A DNA stretch of 64,000 bases. Source: Augochlora pura. Taxonomy: Eukaryota; Arthropoda; Insecta; Hymenoptera; Halictidae. The notes under the pieces are model-generated. The model had not been told where the DNA came from. It saw only the letters and a list, made by a program, of their open reading frames with translations, and ran no database searches. Positions 1 to 14,500 of the stretch are shown here, piece by piece. A program made the translations under genes and the position numbers. Position 1 is the stretch's first letter. Each line of letters starts with the position of its first letter. The stretch is from assembly GCF_028453695.1 (NCBI RefSeq), contig NC_135777.1, positions 19,085,714-19,149,713 of the forward strand, written 5' to 3'.

Positions 1-1702
1 GCCAGCGGGAACGATACTCTCGGGCATAACGGAGCGGATATCCTCGTAACTCTCCGTGACCGTCTCTGACGCCGCATTAGAATTAATTAACCCACGGACG
101 TACGGTCGGAATTGCCTCGTTTCTTGCCCGCGCACGGGATCTCCGGCTCGGTCATTCTCGCTCCCAGCCCCTCCCCTTCTATATCGTAATTGTCTTGTCT
201 TCTAGGAACCGATCGCGAGCCGGGAACTTCGTCGAGGAGGCGAGGCAATTCGACGTTTTTACACGGGACGCGGACACATCGTTATTATATATAGTAAACA
301 CGTCGATCAGTTTTCTCTCGTTAGGTTCCTACGCGTCGTTCTGTCGCGGTGCCGTCACGGCTACGTCGACGCATCATCGAATCATTGAACGGGCTTACGA
401 CTGCACGGAGATCGGGCCTATTCGCAGCTCGCGCTCGGAGCTGAATAGTGTTTGAATGGGGGAAAGCGTGGGGGTTGAAGATCTTTCAGGGTGGTTTCAG
501 ACGATCTATTAATTTTCTTATAAATAAATATTCGACAAAATTGAAATTGATATTTCGTACTTCACAATCCATCGATTATGAAATCTAGTGAAAAGAAATT
601 AAAGTACGTGATTTAAATCTCCTACTTTTTTTAAGTATGTCTTCTATTTAAAGCATTCGAATCTCGTCGATAAAATAATACGAGTGCTTGGTTAGAACTG
701 AAAAATGCATTTATTTGAGTCTTCGATAACAATTACAAAGGACTTGAATTATAGCAAAGGGAAAATCTGACAAAACGAAAAATCTGAAATGTAAAGTAAG
801 TGTAACGTAAACGAAAATTTCTAGAGTCAAAGACAAAATTATAGACAGTGCTCCGGCTAACTTGCATTTCTCTCGAGAGAGTACAATCCCGTTAGTTGAG
901 TTCGCTCGAAGATCGTCAAACTGCTCTGAACGATAACCATGATTGCATCAAGTATCGAATTCTCGGCCTATCGCGAAACCCGTGGCCGCGCAGCGAAATC
1001 ACGCGCACGATCGAGATGAAAGATCCACGAATCGAACCCGGCCGGTACATCATCGCCGCCTGTCACGCGATCGCCATGAACCGGGAACGGAACGCGACGA
1101 AATCGTGCACGTCGATCGATGAGGCAAGCTCGCGGACGTCGGTTTTTCGTCCCCATCCTTGTTTCCTTTCTTTTCTCGTCCAGCGAAAAGGAAAACCGTT
1201 CTTCTCGATCGCGAGAACGGCGCGACGACGTGTCGCTCTCGCCGCGTCTCCCAGCCTGGTTGTCGACAAGCGAAAATTCACGAAAAGCTAAACAGAAAAA
1301 AAAAGGAAAAAAAATGAAAGCGAACGGGGAATAACAAATCGAGATATACATATAAATTAAGACAATGCTGGGACACATTGTCTAGACGCTAGGAAAGTTA
1401 CGAAACGTATGTCAATTGTTACTCTCAGATAAGTGTGAGTGCGTGCGGTGTGAGGTGGATGGATGATGCGCGTTACGTTGCGATAGAGCGAGAAAGTTAG
1501 CGAGCAAACGGGAGAGAGAGAGTGAGAGCGAGAATGAGAGCGAGAGTATTCTAATGAAAGAAAACGGCAAGGCGGACGTGATAAGCGGAGGCAGAATGAG
1601 AACAGTGAAACGACGAAGGAACCGCGATCGGCGGAACGGATGAGCCATTCGACGGATCTGGACGAGGACGCCGGGTCCTTGCGCCTACGGTTTCAGCGGT
1701 GA

Positions 1703-1758
1703 AAGATCAGCGATGGAAGATCAGCGATGCAAGATCAGCGATGGAAGATCAGCGAAAC
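1703..1758. repeat. 14-bp tandem repeat, four units
   Basis: Four consecutive 14-base units of the form AAGATCAGCGATGG start at 1703, 1717, 1731 and 1745. The second unit ends in C and the fourth diverges over its last four bases. It lies in unassigned sequence with no visible function. Confidence 0.85.
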
Positions 1759-2866
1759 GGACGAACGGGAGCAACGAGGAAGAGAAGAGGAGGTGGATGA
1801 ACATGGGAAAAAAAATAAACCACGAGGACGCGAGAAGGAAAAGTGACTACCATTTCAGGTATATGAAATCCCTCCAAATACTAGATCTCAATTGCTCAGA
1901 ACAATCTAAATAAAAGAAAAAAAGACAAAAAAATATGAAGTTATACATTATTCGTAATCGAAGCAACGAAGGCGCGTGGCGTCGCGTTTGCTAATTGCTA
2001 ATCGTGAATATCATCGAAAGAGTGGCAAAGGGAGAGGACGTGTGTAATTAAGAGTTTTTTCGCTATAACTGACATGATCGGCAGGAATAAACGTCAGCGG
2101 AGAGAGACTCGCTGTACGACGGCCATTCGTCGTCTTCCGCGTCACGCGGCGAGTTCAAGCTCTTTTCACTGAAACGGACGATAACGCGCGGCGTCACTTG
2201 GCGTCCGAGTTCTCCATTCGATCATTCACGTTCGAAGATCTGCCAAATTAGATGGTTCAACGAATAGTTTTGTGCCAAATTGCATATTTCAAAGGTCGCC
2301 GCATTTAGACGTTCTAGAATTTCATAAAAAAAAAAAAGACAATGCCAAAACGACATTTCGAACTTGTTAGTTCTATATACAGACTGCGGATCTTAGTGCG
2401 AGACAAATTGTTCCCTGCGCCCGTTGCGAGAGGAATACCTTCGTTCGATCATTTTGGTAGGTTTATACTGCTCCAAAGAACCCCGTTCTTGCCCTAAACG
2501 CATAAAATCCGCAGTTCTTCATCGCGGGAGAAAAAAAGAAACTGAATTCCTACATCGATTCACGACGATGTAGGGTGTTCCGCGCGCGCGTGTAGTAAAT
2601 TCTCGCGCCAAGTGTGCATCCAGCCGCCATTTTGCTGCAAGGGGGACCCCGAATGGCGGCCGCTCGTACGGCGATTCTCGGAATATCGTTAAGTGTAAAC
2701 CCACACCGCCCACTGTAAACGTTCACCCACGCAATTGTATACAACGCCCGTACGTGTACCGCCTTTACATCGTAACAGAAGACACCGTGCGACGTGTTCT
2801 GTCGCGAGCACACACCATTGTATCAGGACCAGAATCGGTGCTCGTATAAACGATCGTATATGCCCG

Positions 2867-2886
2867 CCCCCCCCCCCCCCCCCCCC
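2867..2886. repeat. Poly-C run (C20)
   Basis: An uninterrupted run of 20 C lies in a CpG-rich segment. On the minus strand it reads as G20. The length in the assembly may be unreliable because homopolymers of this size are hard to sequence. Confidence 0.9.
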
Positions 2887-5800
2887 GAAAGCTGCGAAGC
2901 ACAAAAATCAAGTCCCCGAAACTTCTCTCGTTCGACCGAAAAAAGAAAAAAAGAAAAGAAAATGATCGCATCGTTCCGTTTGATTTCCGCTTTCTGGCGT
3001 CTCTCCGTCGCGACGATGCTCAGCCCCGCGTCGATCGCGCGGGAAGAGGCTTAGCGAAAACGAGTCCCGAGAATATTCCGAGACGAGGACGCTGAGGGCT
3101 GCAGCCTTTCAGACACACCATCCCCTCGATCGATCCCTTCCACGGATTTCCTTTCGGATACGTCTGCGCTCCCGGCACGCAATAACTGTGGCAATATTGT
3201 TGCATTGACTTGCGCGAGTGTTACCAGAAGAAATAAACGGCTGAACCGAGACGCAGGGGAGGAACGGCCAGGAGGGTCTTTGAATTAGATGTAGCATAAG
3301 GGAGCGTTCTGGAGGTAACCGTCTCGGATCACGGGATGGGTCAGGACAGACAGGGATCCGCCTGCTTCGAAATTTTTCTAAGATCGTTGACAAGTGATCC
3401 TGCAATTCTTCGACGCAACCACGCAATTCTTCGGCGTAAGTGGGAGAGGTGGACCATGTTTACGCCGTGTAGATTATACGGCTATTCATTCTCGGAATTT
3501 TCTATGGCGCCAAGCGTTTACTTCCACGAGTTCCCGCGAGCGGTGAAGCATCGTCGCTTACCGATGACGAGTTTATTTGTACGTACGTGGTTACTACGGT
3601 AGTGTTACTATAGTATCTCACACGCAATAGAAACTCTAAATGAGCCTTTAAGATCGTAGGATTAGGGATGAAACCGGTCCACCTCTCCTTCTTTCGTCGC
3701 GACGGTTCGCCAGCCGATGCTGGAGCGCTGAACATTTACTAAATGAGGAGCGCTGAATGATTTACTAAACTCGAACAAGCGAAGAACGATTAACGAGGGA
3801 AAATTTAATTACACGTTTTTCACATGTTGCCGCACGCGGATCCACCCCTCTGTCCTGGCTCGACCCGCGCGTTCAGCCGTGCCCGAAGTTTTCTACTGCA
3901 CGGCCGGACCGATCGGCAGCCCCCGGCACGCGCGCGAACACGGAAACGAAACGAAACGAGACGATCGAGAGCTCGCTTCACCTTCGATTCTAAGCCGCTC
4001 ACGTATCTCCGTTGGTTTACAAAACGGTTGCACACTCGCCCGGCACTCCCTTTTTGTAATATGTTTGTAAAATACGTCGCGCGCGAAGAATATTCCCGAG
4101 CGTCTCGACGCGATCGCTCGGCGTCCCCCTTCAGCGTTTCCAGTGCACACACACACACGCAAACACACACACACATATCGGAGGGACGCGCCTTTTTTTT
4201 GCGGAAACGTGCTGTCTCGAGGGCGAGGAAACGCGTTTTAGAGGCCCCCCCGCCCGCCCGCCCCCCGCTGTTTGTCGATCGATACGAAGGAGCTCGCCGC
4301 GGATCCAGCACAAAAAGGGTGGAAAGGACTCTGACGACAATGAGAGAACTCCCGGAGGGGAGCCGCGCGATCTCTCCCGCGCGCATCTATATATCTCTCT
4401 CTCTCTCTTCGGTGATACCGGTCGAAGGAACTCTCGTTCAATCTCTGTTTTTCTTTTTTTTTTTCTTTCTTTCCTTTCTCTGATTTATCGTCGGACAGCT
4501 ATATCGTTTGCTCAATTGTGCGCAAACCGTCGCACGATCGACGTGTTCTCTGGCCCCGGGAATCGATTTTGTACCACGTAATCTTAAGTTTCTACTAGAC
4601 GGACGCGCGATGAAGACGCCGGAGATTGTACAACGGCGGGAATGCCCGCGCGGGTTCACGCCGTGAACGCTGAACCATCGCCGGGCGACATAGATGATAT
4701 TTTTAAGGCACGTCGAGGATTAGGTTCGTTGCATTCGAATTCGATTATGAACGGTCTGCTGTAATCGGTTTCTAGATAGCGTGTATGTTGTACATTCGTA
4801 AAGCTCGCAGTCTACTCGTCGGTGCACAATTCAATTTCTGGATAAGTATTATAGATCGATATAGTGCACAGCGGCTTTGATCGATTAAGGACCTGGTAAT
4901 AAAGAGGGCAGCGACAAATTAGGGAATTACTTGCGACTCGCGCATGCTCCCCGCAGAATTGTTCGACGGATCTACGGTTTGTTTCCACTTTACACACGTG
5001 TGTATATTGATTTAAGCTTCGTTCGTTCCGTTATGTTTCTAACAAACACGTCGGAGAATGTTATAATCTGTGAAAAAGAGAAGAATTGATTTTTCAAGCG
5101 GAGGAGCATGCGAGGGTTGATTGACTGTACATCTTACTTTTGTGCTTAATTTCAGCTACTTCTTTGCTCGATTATAAAACCTGTTCATCGATATGTACTA
5201 AAACATGGATTTATCTTTGTTCTTGAACTCAAGAAATAAAACTATCGGTAATTGTTAATGGGTCTTGGTAATGGTTATCAATTAACATCTTCGGTGATCG
5301 CGCGAGAGTGAAATGCAGCGCGGAACTTCGACGATTGAGAGTCTTCGGTTTCGTTCTTTCCGCGGCGAGAAATCGCGAAATTGCGTTCCACGTTAATTTC
5401 TCGCGATCGCGAGTCTCCGTCTTGGAAGTTTATCGTCGTACATAGTTGCCGTCTAAAGTGAAACGAACGTGGATCGAGGCGCGAGAGGGGGGACGAAATG
5501 ATCGCGCGACGATGGAGAACGACGGTTTCCGAGCGATCGTTCGCGATTCTTCTGCTTTCGATCGCGAAGCCGACGAGCTGTTCCAGTCAGACTGCGGACA
5601 ACGGTCGGCCTGGTTCAATGATTAGTCACGTGAGCAAACGATTGTCGATCGAGTCGTGCGTTGCCGTGGAGGACGCGACTATTAATAGAGAAGATAATGG
5701 AGGATGCTGTTGATTTTGGATGAGAACGTTTGTAGTTGCGAGAGCAACGTCGATCGGGAAGTAACAACAATGTATACACTATACATAATATATGGACACG

Positions 5801-6105
5801 TATGAAAACTGAATAAATCTACGTATACATAAATGAGATAGATTAATACAAAACGAAACGTCTGATGTTATTTTGCGCAATGGCTTACCTCACCTCCAAG
5901 ACTCTCTTGCCGTTTTATCCTGCTTCGCTTATCATCGCTTCATTTGTTCATGTTTTATCATCTTCATTTATCGTTTATGTTTATACTTTCAGTCTTCGAA
6001 TTCAGGAAAATAAAGACGAGACAGGAACGCGGTGTCGTATATTAAAATCTAACCTTTCTTTGTTTTACTAGAATTATTTAGTAGAATCTTTCTGTTTTTG
6101 TAGAA

Positions 6106-6322
6106 TTAACCCTTCGAGGTCGTATTAAGTTCGTGAATAGGTATCGTGTTGGTTGAAATTCATTTTCGCTGAACGAACGAGATTAAAAAGGAAAATCAAA
6201 ACTAATTAATTCTAGCTTAAAGTTTGGATGTATGCAACACAATAATATTTTAATTTTAGGTGCAAAGAAATAAATAAATAGCTTTGGTGGCTGAGAGTAC
6301 ACATACGACCGCAAAGGGTTAA
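6106..6322. mobile_element. TTAA-flanked MITE candidate (copy 1)
   Basis: A 209-bp segment (6110-6318) is bounded by TTAA on both sides. Its left end reads CCCTTCGAGGTCGTAT and the reverse complement of its right end reads CCCTTTGCGGTCGTAT, giving an imperfect terminal inverted repeat that starts with CCC. A TTAA target duplication with CCC-initial termini is the signature of piggyBac-superfamily elements. There is no internal coding capacity, so this would be a non-autonomous copy. It lies just downstream of the KLHL10-type stop codon and may be inside that gene's 3' UTR. Confidence 0.6.
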
Positions 6323-6366
6323 ACGAACGGGTACACCTGAACGAGGAGTTTTGTAATCGGTACACT

Positions 6367-6372
6367 TTTATT
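6367..6372 (-). terminator. Candidate polyadenylation signal of KLHL10-type gene
   Basis: TTTATT on the plus strand reads AATAAA on the minus strand, about 670 bases downstream of the stop codon at 7043. Other AATAAA-like hexamers exist nearby, so this is only a candidate. Confidence 0.25.
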
Positions 6373-7042
6373 CGTTTAAAACAACGGATCAAGTCACATT
6401 AGAATCGCTACCAGAAAAAAACACATACGATAGAAAAAGGGAAAATAACAAATTTGGTTCGGTCGTCAATTTAAAATCTATCCAATCTCCACGCAGCGGA
6501 AATTAAAAATGCAAAAAGCATCGGAATCGGCGGAAAGAACATTTGAATTCGCTTAAAATCGGTCTTCGATGTAATACGTTAATAGATAAAATTCCTGACC
6601 AACCTACAAAAAGAAGTAAAAAAAAAAATAATTTAAAAGAAATCCAATATCCTCTATAAAACAGCAATTTGGCTAAAAATGGGAGGCGCGATCGCGGTTA
6701 AAACCCGCGTTACAAATTCACGCGACAATTTCTCGCAAAACGTGATAAAAAAAAATAAGATGCCAGGCTGCAAATCTCTTTTTCCCCCCCATGCCCCGTA
6801 GCTCCTATAGCGCCGGATCGAATTATTTTCCATTTTTTATGTTCACGCGATCGTGTCAACTTCCATCCCCCTTCTCCTATTACCGGCCACGGTATAGACG
6901 CTGTTCCAATCGCGCCCGAAATATTCCCGGACGAAACGCGGCACAGACATCGAGTTCTCGCGAGTTTATCTATCGACGTCGTAACTTGTTTTTTCGGTTT
7001 TTTTTTTTCTCTTCCGATATCACTTTTCTTCTGCCGTCAAAG

Positions 7043-10000
7043 TTACTCCGGAAAGTTTCCCACGCTCTCCGCGGTCTCGTCCATGTCGCCGACTTCGCCC
7101 TGATCGTGGTCCTCGAAGCTCACTTCCTCGTCCTCCCCGTCGTCCTCGAGGAAGATGGAGTTCGTCTCCGCGGCTCCTTCGCCGCCTTGATTTTTTTCCT
7201 GGTTCTCGGACGATGCTTGTGCTGTGAACGTTCTTCGTATTAGTTTCTGAACTTTTCGAATATTAATACGTCGAGGAGCCAGAAATTTTCTAATAGTCAT
7301 AATAATAACATGTACAAAATTCTTTAAATTCGCGATCATCGAAATTGTAATTGATTTATCGAATTCTTAATGATACGTTTATGAAGAATTTGTTGAATAA
7401 GTCTCATGAAAATTGTAGAAAAGTCTGAACAAATATCATAAAATATTTATATAAATACTACTCTCGGTGCTCCGAAATTTGATGGTTTGAAATTCCATGG
7501 GAAGATCTTTCGAAAATGACGTCAGGTTTATATTTATTCAACGTATTATTCGGATCCATATGTAATGGAAACTTTTTCTGTTATTGATTTTGAAAGACAA
7601 TTATCGAAATTCTTTTACACGCAACTCTGACGTATAAGTTTATTAATTGGCTTCCTGTGATTGAAATCTTAATTTATATCAGTCTTTGATCAATCAAACT
7701 TTGAACGTAACGAGAAAGTATTCGAAAGATGTTGCAGTTTGTAGTACGAACCTTGACCGAGGTTGTGAGCTTTGCTCTGATAGGAGTATTCGCGTGCGTT
7801 AGCAAGGCCAGCGATAACACATCCACTCAGGGCACTTCGATTGAGATTCATGGGTGACGCATCGTACCACTCGTTGCTGTCTGCGTCGTAGCATTCTGCG
7901 TATGCGATCGTCGTTTCCCCTATCGAAAAGAAAGCTCAGTTTCGCTAGTAATTCGATGATCCTCTATTTCCGAATCCTTACGGAAGTTCAACATTTTCTG
8001 TGAATTATTTTAATATTGGCAGTATCGAAATCTTCCCTTCATTTCTGTCGTAAATATATAAAATCTAATTACCATTTAATAAACATTCAGTTTTCTCACT
8101 TTTTAATTATTAATTTTTTTTCTTTCTTTCCTTCATTCCTGCCGTAAATACATAAAATTTATAATTTCGACGAACATTAATCTTTCGTCACTATTTAATA
8201 GGCATTTAGTTTTCTCAATTTTTAATTATTAATTTTAATACAGCATAAATAAAATTTTTAAATCGCAACTGTTATCATTGATAATTTTAATAAAAAGTAA
8301 TTGCATACAGGTTACAGTCTGCTGATAAATAGTAGCTGCAGATTTTGATGAGCTTCTGTTTCTGAATATAAACTTAATATACATATAATTTATATATAAA
8401 TGCAAAATAGAAATTTCCCTCTTCAGTTACAACAAACAGAAATTAAATCAGAAATTTTTCCCTTTCTCGATGACGTTAATAAATTGGATATAATAATATT
8501 TCTCGCAACCCTTTCACAGTTTCAAACTTCATATACTATATTTTATCATAGAATATAAAATAAAGTAGGTAAGACGCACGGTAATGTATAAACAAATCAG
8601 AGATGCAGACGTAAGGTCGACGAACTGTTACTTTACCATCGAAACCGCCGACAACGAAGATCATATCGTCCAAGATGACCGTGGCGAAATTGCTGCGGGG
8701 ATTGAACATTTCTGGGACCGCGTGCCAGTCCTCCGAATGGTTCGGATTGTAACGTTCCCCTGCGGGAACACAAGATCGATATTGTAACGAGACATTAATT
8801 TCCACGCAGCGGAAAATCCCTAGACGGGAAGAGGGTAGCTCTCTTGCGCTCGGCAGAGCGATTCCAAGGCAGGAAGCCTCCGATAAAATTGAATGGTTCA
8901 GGGAACAAACAACGCCGGCATAAATAAAAGATTTTTCCGTGTTATAGAATACCTCGACCCTGATACTCTCTTATCAAACAGAAAATACCGGGAATGGTGT
9001 TTCCTTTACAATTCTCCGATAATCGTGCATTGAAATAAAAAATTGTCTTCGAACTCTTGGAAAAATTTCACTATCTTTTAACTCATCGTTTATCAAGGAA
9101 AACAATAAAAATGTGTAATCTTGAGCATGGACGATAAAGACTTAGATATATAGTGGAGAAGGTTTATTTTATTACATACGTAATCGAATTATGTTAAGCA
9201 AATTAAAAATTGTGGTGACTTAATTTTTTAAATTATGTTACGTTAATTAAAAATTATGTCGAGTTAATCAAATTATGTTAGTGAAAAATAATGTTGAGTT
9301 AATCAAATTATGTTTAGTTAATTGTAAAGTGAATAAACAAATGTCAAGAATCACGTTAGCAATTCAGAATCGTAGCTTTCTTATAAATATATTATATAAT
9401 ATAAACCTATTTATAAAGAATACCAAGTAAAGAATTAATCCTTCTAAAGTTTGACAAGTAAAGCATATTCCAACTCCGTTGAAATTGTAAGAACGTATCA
9501 GATGACGCGTGTAGAGATAGATTCGATTCCACGGATAGGGGTGCGAACAATTTACCGCTGCTCAGTCTGTTGAAGCCGTCGAAGCCTCCGAGAGCGTAGA
9601 GGCTGTCCCGGTATGCGACGAGGGAAACCCCCGACCGCGGGTTCAGCATCGAATGAATGTAACTCCACTGATTGGTCTCGACGTCGAAGACCTCCGCGCA
9701 ATCCAGGACTTCGCGGCCATTGAAACCGCCGACGATGTAGATCTTGTCGTGCAACACCGCCGCGCTCGCGTCCGAACGCTGTCGTTGCATCGGTGGTATC
9801 ATCTCCCATTGATTCCTTTGCGGCTCGTATCTCTCACCCGAGCTCATCCTCCCGCGCCCGTTGTACCCGCCCAGGGCGTAAATCTTGCCACCTAATTATA
9901 TAACAAACGGATACCATGACAAATTCTCATCGAGCTGTTTTTCCTTAAGTTTTCATATAGATTAGGGTATTTTAGTAATTTAAAAATATTTCAGGGCTAT

Positions 10001-11549
10001 TTTTCTTTAAATTTTTATATAAACGGGGGTATTTTAGCAATGTAATACTTCTCGCAAAATGAGATTTCTCGTTTCTTGATAAGAATATGATAAGACCATC
10101 CCCTAACGCATTTATGACAGAACTAGACGTGTCCAGTTATGTTAGAAGAAAATAAAGACATTCTTAGCAACTTGTTAAAATTATTATAAGAACAATGCAA
10201 TATCCAATCGTTACAATCAATGCAATATTCATTTTGAATAAATGTCCACAGTGTAACCATAACTTATTCCACTCACGTGTACAGCATCATAATTTTTTAT
10301 TACACGGGTTCAGAAGCGCCCCTCCGTCAGTTACGTATTTCCCCCTCGCTCGCCGGTAATAATTTTCGTGCGATTTGACAAAGTGCGCATCCACCAGGAT
10401 CACGCGAAGATCAAGACCAACACCGCCGCGAACGGGACAGCCCGGCGAGAGCCGATCCCTTTATCTAAACGAGCGGTCGCGACCCTCTGTTTTCCCATAT
10501 CGTCGTGGCCTCCCCCCGCCCTCGTCTCCGAACAAAGGATCTTACCGTGAATGCAAACGCTGACGTAACACCTCGCGTGGTACATGCAGGCCCGTTCCCG
10601 CCACTTCTTGGTCACCGGATCGAAGCACCGGACCGTGTTGAAGTGTTGATTCCCGTCGAAGCCGCCGATCATGTAGATCAGATTGTCCAGGGCGCAGAGC
10701 CCGTGGTAGGACCTCGGCGTCGCGTCCGTGTTCACTGATAGAAACCATCTGTCAGCTCTGGAGGTCACATTACACGACCCGTGTGAATCTCGGCTTGGTG
10801 AACGACGGTTCTCGCGCGAACAGTAACCGTCCCGAACAACGGAGAAATTATTCGTGGATTAATGGAGGAAAGTCGCGGCACCTCGTGTCGTAGGTCTCCA
10901 TGAAGTTCGTCGGCGAGCCGGCGGTCCAGCCGCCGATCGTGAACAGGATCTCGTGCGGGATCCGCGGACGAGCCAGCGGATTCTTCAGGTCGATCTCGCC
11001 GCCGCCCTGCTTCGCGTCCAGCTTGTTTATGTACGCGTTCGCCTCCCATATGATCTGCTGGCACGGCTTTGGGGAGGAAAAATGGATCGTAGAAAATTTC
11101 ATTGGGCACCGATTGGTTTTTGCAGAGCCCGTAGCTTATACTAATAAAAAGTAAAACTAATAGAAAACATAAATGAGGAAAGTAGTTCTTTTTAGAGATT
11201 AGAGTAATTGTTAGAAGATAATCGTTATAAATGTCGGAAATTAATTTTTGCCTAATAAAAGTATTTATCAAATAGTCGCTAGAATTATTGTAATAACGTA
11301 AGTTATACATCTGTTCTTGTTATCGATAAAATATACCCGTGTATAAAAATCAGTTAAATTAAATGAAATCAAATTAAAGTAAATCCAATTAGAGAACCAC
11401 TTAATCAAGATTCTATTTTGAATATTGTAGGCAGCTCTGATAGTCAAAAGCGCGTTTGTACATGGCAACTTAAATCACGAATAGACAGCCTCGAATAATA
11501 GATCGAGGTGAATAAAAATAAAAATTGCTGTCCACGTGAAAGAGACGGA

Positions 11550-11581
<32 letters not shown>

Positions 11582-14500
11582 AGGAAAGAAAAGATCAATA
11601 TGCTTGGCCTTCGGATAATGGACGGCGCCCGGGACTACTCACTTCATCCTCCTCGATGATCGTCCACGTGAGAATATTGTTCATGAAGAACGGATAGCTG
11701 ATGAAACCGTAGCGCACGCATTTCAAGAGTCTCGGCAAACGGGGCCTCCTTTCTTCTAGGTTGTGCTCGACCCAGGTTTTAACGGCCTCGAAAACTATTT
11801 CCTCGTTTTTAACGTTGAGCTCGTCGTCACGTAGGATCGCCTCGAGTTCCTCGCCGGTGAGCTCTTTGAATTCCGGGCTCTCTTGCAGTATCCGCTTAAA
11901 GTGATGACGAATGTATTTCCGGCCCTTCTCTTCCAGGTCACGGCAGAAATAGTGACGGGCGAATTTAATGATACCTAAGTTGTCACAATTCAGCAGTCTC
12001 GCCAATCGCTGACGTTTTTACACGGTGCGCGATTCTCTCTCTCTCTCTCTCTTATTTGATTGTCTCTCGCGGATAATTACCATCGGACTGCGGATTTTAT
12101 GCATTTTCAAGAAATATTGGCGGACAAAATCCAAAACAGTTGATTAAACAGTACGATTTCAGAACTCATTTAAATCAGAATTAAATATATCAGAATATAT
12201 CAGAATATATCAGAATTTATTTATTTTCACGCAGTAATCCGCGGTCCAATGATTATTTGCTTATACAGGTATAAAAATGTACTTTTCAATGCAGCAAATT
12301 TAACTTAGACAGTTGCTGGTTTGATAATTTTATCGTTCGAAGAAAACGAAGAGGGTGAAATATTTTTGCTCGTATTCTGTAATCAGAGATCGAAGAAGCT
12401 GAGCTCTTTCAACCCCTTGTACTATAATGAGTTAAGCTTGAGATTCAAAGCAGTAGGCTTCACAGTACATTATAATGTTAACCGTTTCTTTAAATCGAAA
12501 CAAAATTCGATTCTTTCTGTTAAATTCATCAAATAAAAATTTCATACACACAGATACGAACGAGGCATGCAAGTTTTCGAGAAATGAAAGATCGCTTTCG
12601 ATTCCTGTGTTTTATCGAATCGACACATTACCTAAGCAGTTCTCCGGTCTGAGCTCCTGCAGCAGGAACTGGCAGCACAGCTGGACGACCCCGAGTACCT
12701 CGAACTGATCGGCCAGCGGTAACAGCTGCTCCACGTTTTCGGTGTTGACGTCGCAGGTGCCGGTGTACGCGTAATCGAGGATTAGGCTGAAAATTTCGCT
12801 GGGTATGGAGTCGATGACGACCTCGGTGGTCTCGGTCTTGCCACCTCTCAGGCTGTTCGTGAATAGGGCCTTGAAGTACGGGCTGACCGCGGACAGGATC
12901 ACACGGTGCACCGGGAATACGTGGTCCCTGGCGCATCTGATCGCACCGTCGCACAGCTGCTGGTTCGCCCTGAAACATCGACGCGTCAATTAGGTCCGGA
13001 CAGAGATGAAAAAGATGTCAACGTCGCCCACGGATCCCCGAAGAACCCGCGCACCTGATACTTTTTAATTAACCCCTTGCACTATAATAACCAGCCAAAC
13101 TTGCAACGAATATTTCGTGCAAGATCTACTAAATATAAATATTACTAATTTATTTTATTTACTACTAATTTCTTCTAAATCGGAATAAAATTAAATTCTT
13201 CTGTTATCAAAGTATACAAATGAAAGCGAATAAAAACAATGGAAGAAATCAAAATTGTTCGGTGCTATTATGGAAAATATTAACACCCTATCGACAGGTC
13301 ATTGGGTCATAAAAATTTATCTCGATATTAAATTTTCGTTTCGCGAATTCAATTCGGGCGAGATTCGCGCAGGACGTAATTGTGCATAAATGGTGCCATT
13401 GTTTGTTAACGACCCAGCCGGAGATATATCTGCGGACTCGCGTTTCCTCGGACTTTGTTCCAGCGGCAGGAATTGCATCGTTAACCTGGAAACGCGGGCT
13501 CGGATTAAATCCGACCCAGATTTCCGGAAAATTGCGGCCCGCTTGTCAGCTTTTAGTCGTCAAATTAGGTTGACAATTGCATTAAGTTTAAACAGGGATC
13601 GATGCGTCACGGAGAAGTAGGTTGAGTGCGGACAGCCACCCGGGGGTTGCGGTGATCGAAATAGGATGAGGACTTTGTACCCGATCGGGCATTTTATTTT
13701 TGTGCTCTGGCCCGGTCTTCGCGGTGAATCATTAACCCCTTAAGAGGAAATAACGAGCCTCGTTGGCAGATATATTCCGAACGCGAATTTCATGCACATT
13801 TAAATGTTTAATTACCGTATATAATTCCTTTGACTGTTAATAAAGATTATTACGATGTTCGCACATTCTCTCGCCTCTTTTTAATCCAAAATAACGTCAT
13901 TATAGTTATAATGGATTGTTTAAAAAGTAAACAGTGTTGAAAAGGAATTTATACAGTTTGGAGATTCCCAGTAATTCCAATTATTTTAAGAATAGTTTGT
14001 ATTTAATATCAGCATTGCTATATTAACCTGTTCTATTACAAGCGAGAAATAGTAACACGATTTATATAAATACGTTAAATAAAAAAAGAACTGTTTAAGT
14101 TTTATTTTGTGACAATTCCTCGTTTAGAGTTGCGCTAAATTGAATCGCCTTCGCGCGAATAGATTTTTGAAAATATATGGTCACTGAACTGCGAACTGCG
14201 CGATGTTAATAAAATAGCGAGAAGTTTAAGTTTTAGATTCATCGCGAGGCTTCTTTTTACGTTCTGTTAAGTGACAGAGGCGAAATTAAAGTGAACAGAT
14301 CTCTCGAACTGGAGGATCAACATCCAGAGATGGCCGAGGACGATTCACGGACGCTAATGGACCGCAAACGAATCAACTTGGCAGTGAAACTGACGTTTAC
14401 TGCCAATTACGATATTGTACGCGACGGCGGGGGCGACGGACAGGGGGTCGCGTCTAATTGAAACATCCTACCGATCGGATTCGTTCGGGGCAACGGGCAC

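Larger units (their letters stand above)
1..7042. other. Gene-free or unrecognised left flank
   Basis: No coding region in these 7 kb could be supported. The open frames are short, overlap on both strands and sit in CpG-rich stretches (about 900-1300, 2570-3120, 3820-4400 and 4500-4680), where stop codons are rare by composition. I found no protein motif and no convincing chain of splice sites. Simple sequence is frequent: a GA-rich run near 1510-1550, a C20 run at 2867-2886, a CA-rich run at about 4145-4173 and T-rich runs near 4446-4475. The CpG-rich blocks could be promoters or non-coding first exons of a gene beyond the left edge, which is inference only. The last ~700 bases probably include the 3' UTR of the KLHL10-type gene. 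Confidence 0.5.

Noticed and set aside
896..1378. Overlapping open frames on both strands of about 130 aa
   Set aside because: They lie in CpG-rich DNA with few stops, overlap each other in opposite directions, and show no domain, splice logic or start context.
3820..4483. Frames of 188 and 219 aa on opposite strands
   Set aside because: Composition is arginine-, serine- and threonine-repeat rich and derives from CA and T microsatellites; both strands are open together, which points to base composition rather than coding.
11975..12005. Extended BACK exon starting at an upstream AG before GCGATTGG
   Set aside because: The acceptor at TTAG (exon from 11974) joins in phase and restores the expected ENCLGIIKF order, so the upstream extension is intron.
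12409..13080. CCCCTTGTACTATAATGAG and CCCCTTGCACTATAATAAC near-repeats
   Set aside because: They resemble each other and the MITE terminus, but I could not find matching inverted ends or target duplications.
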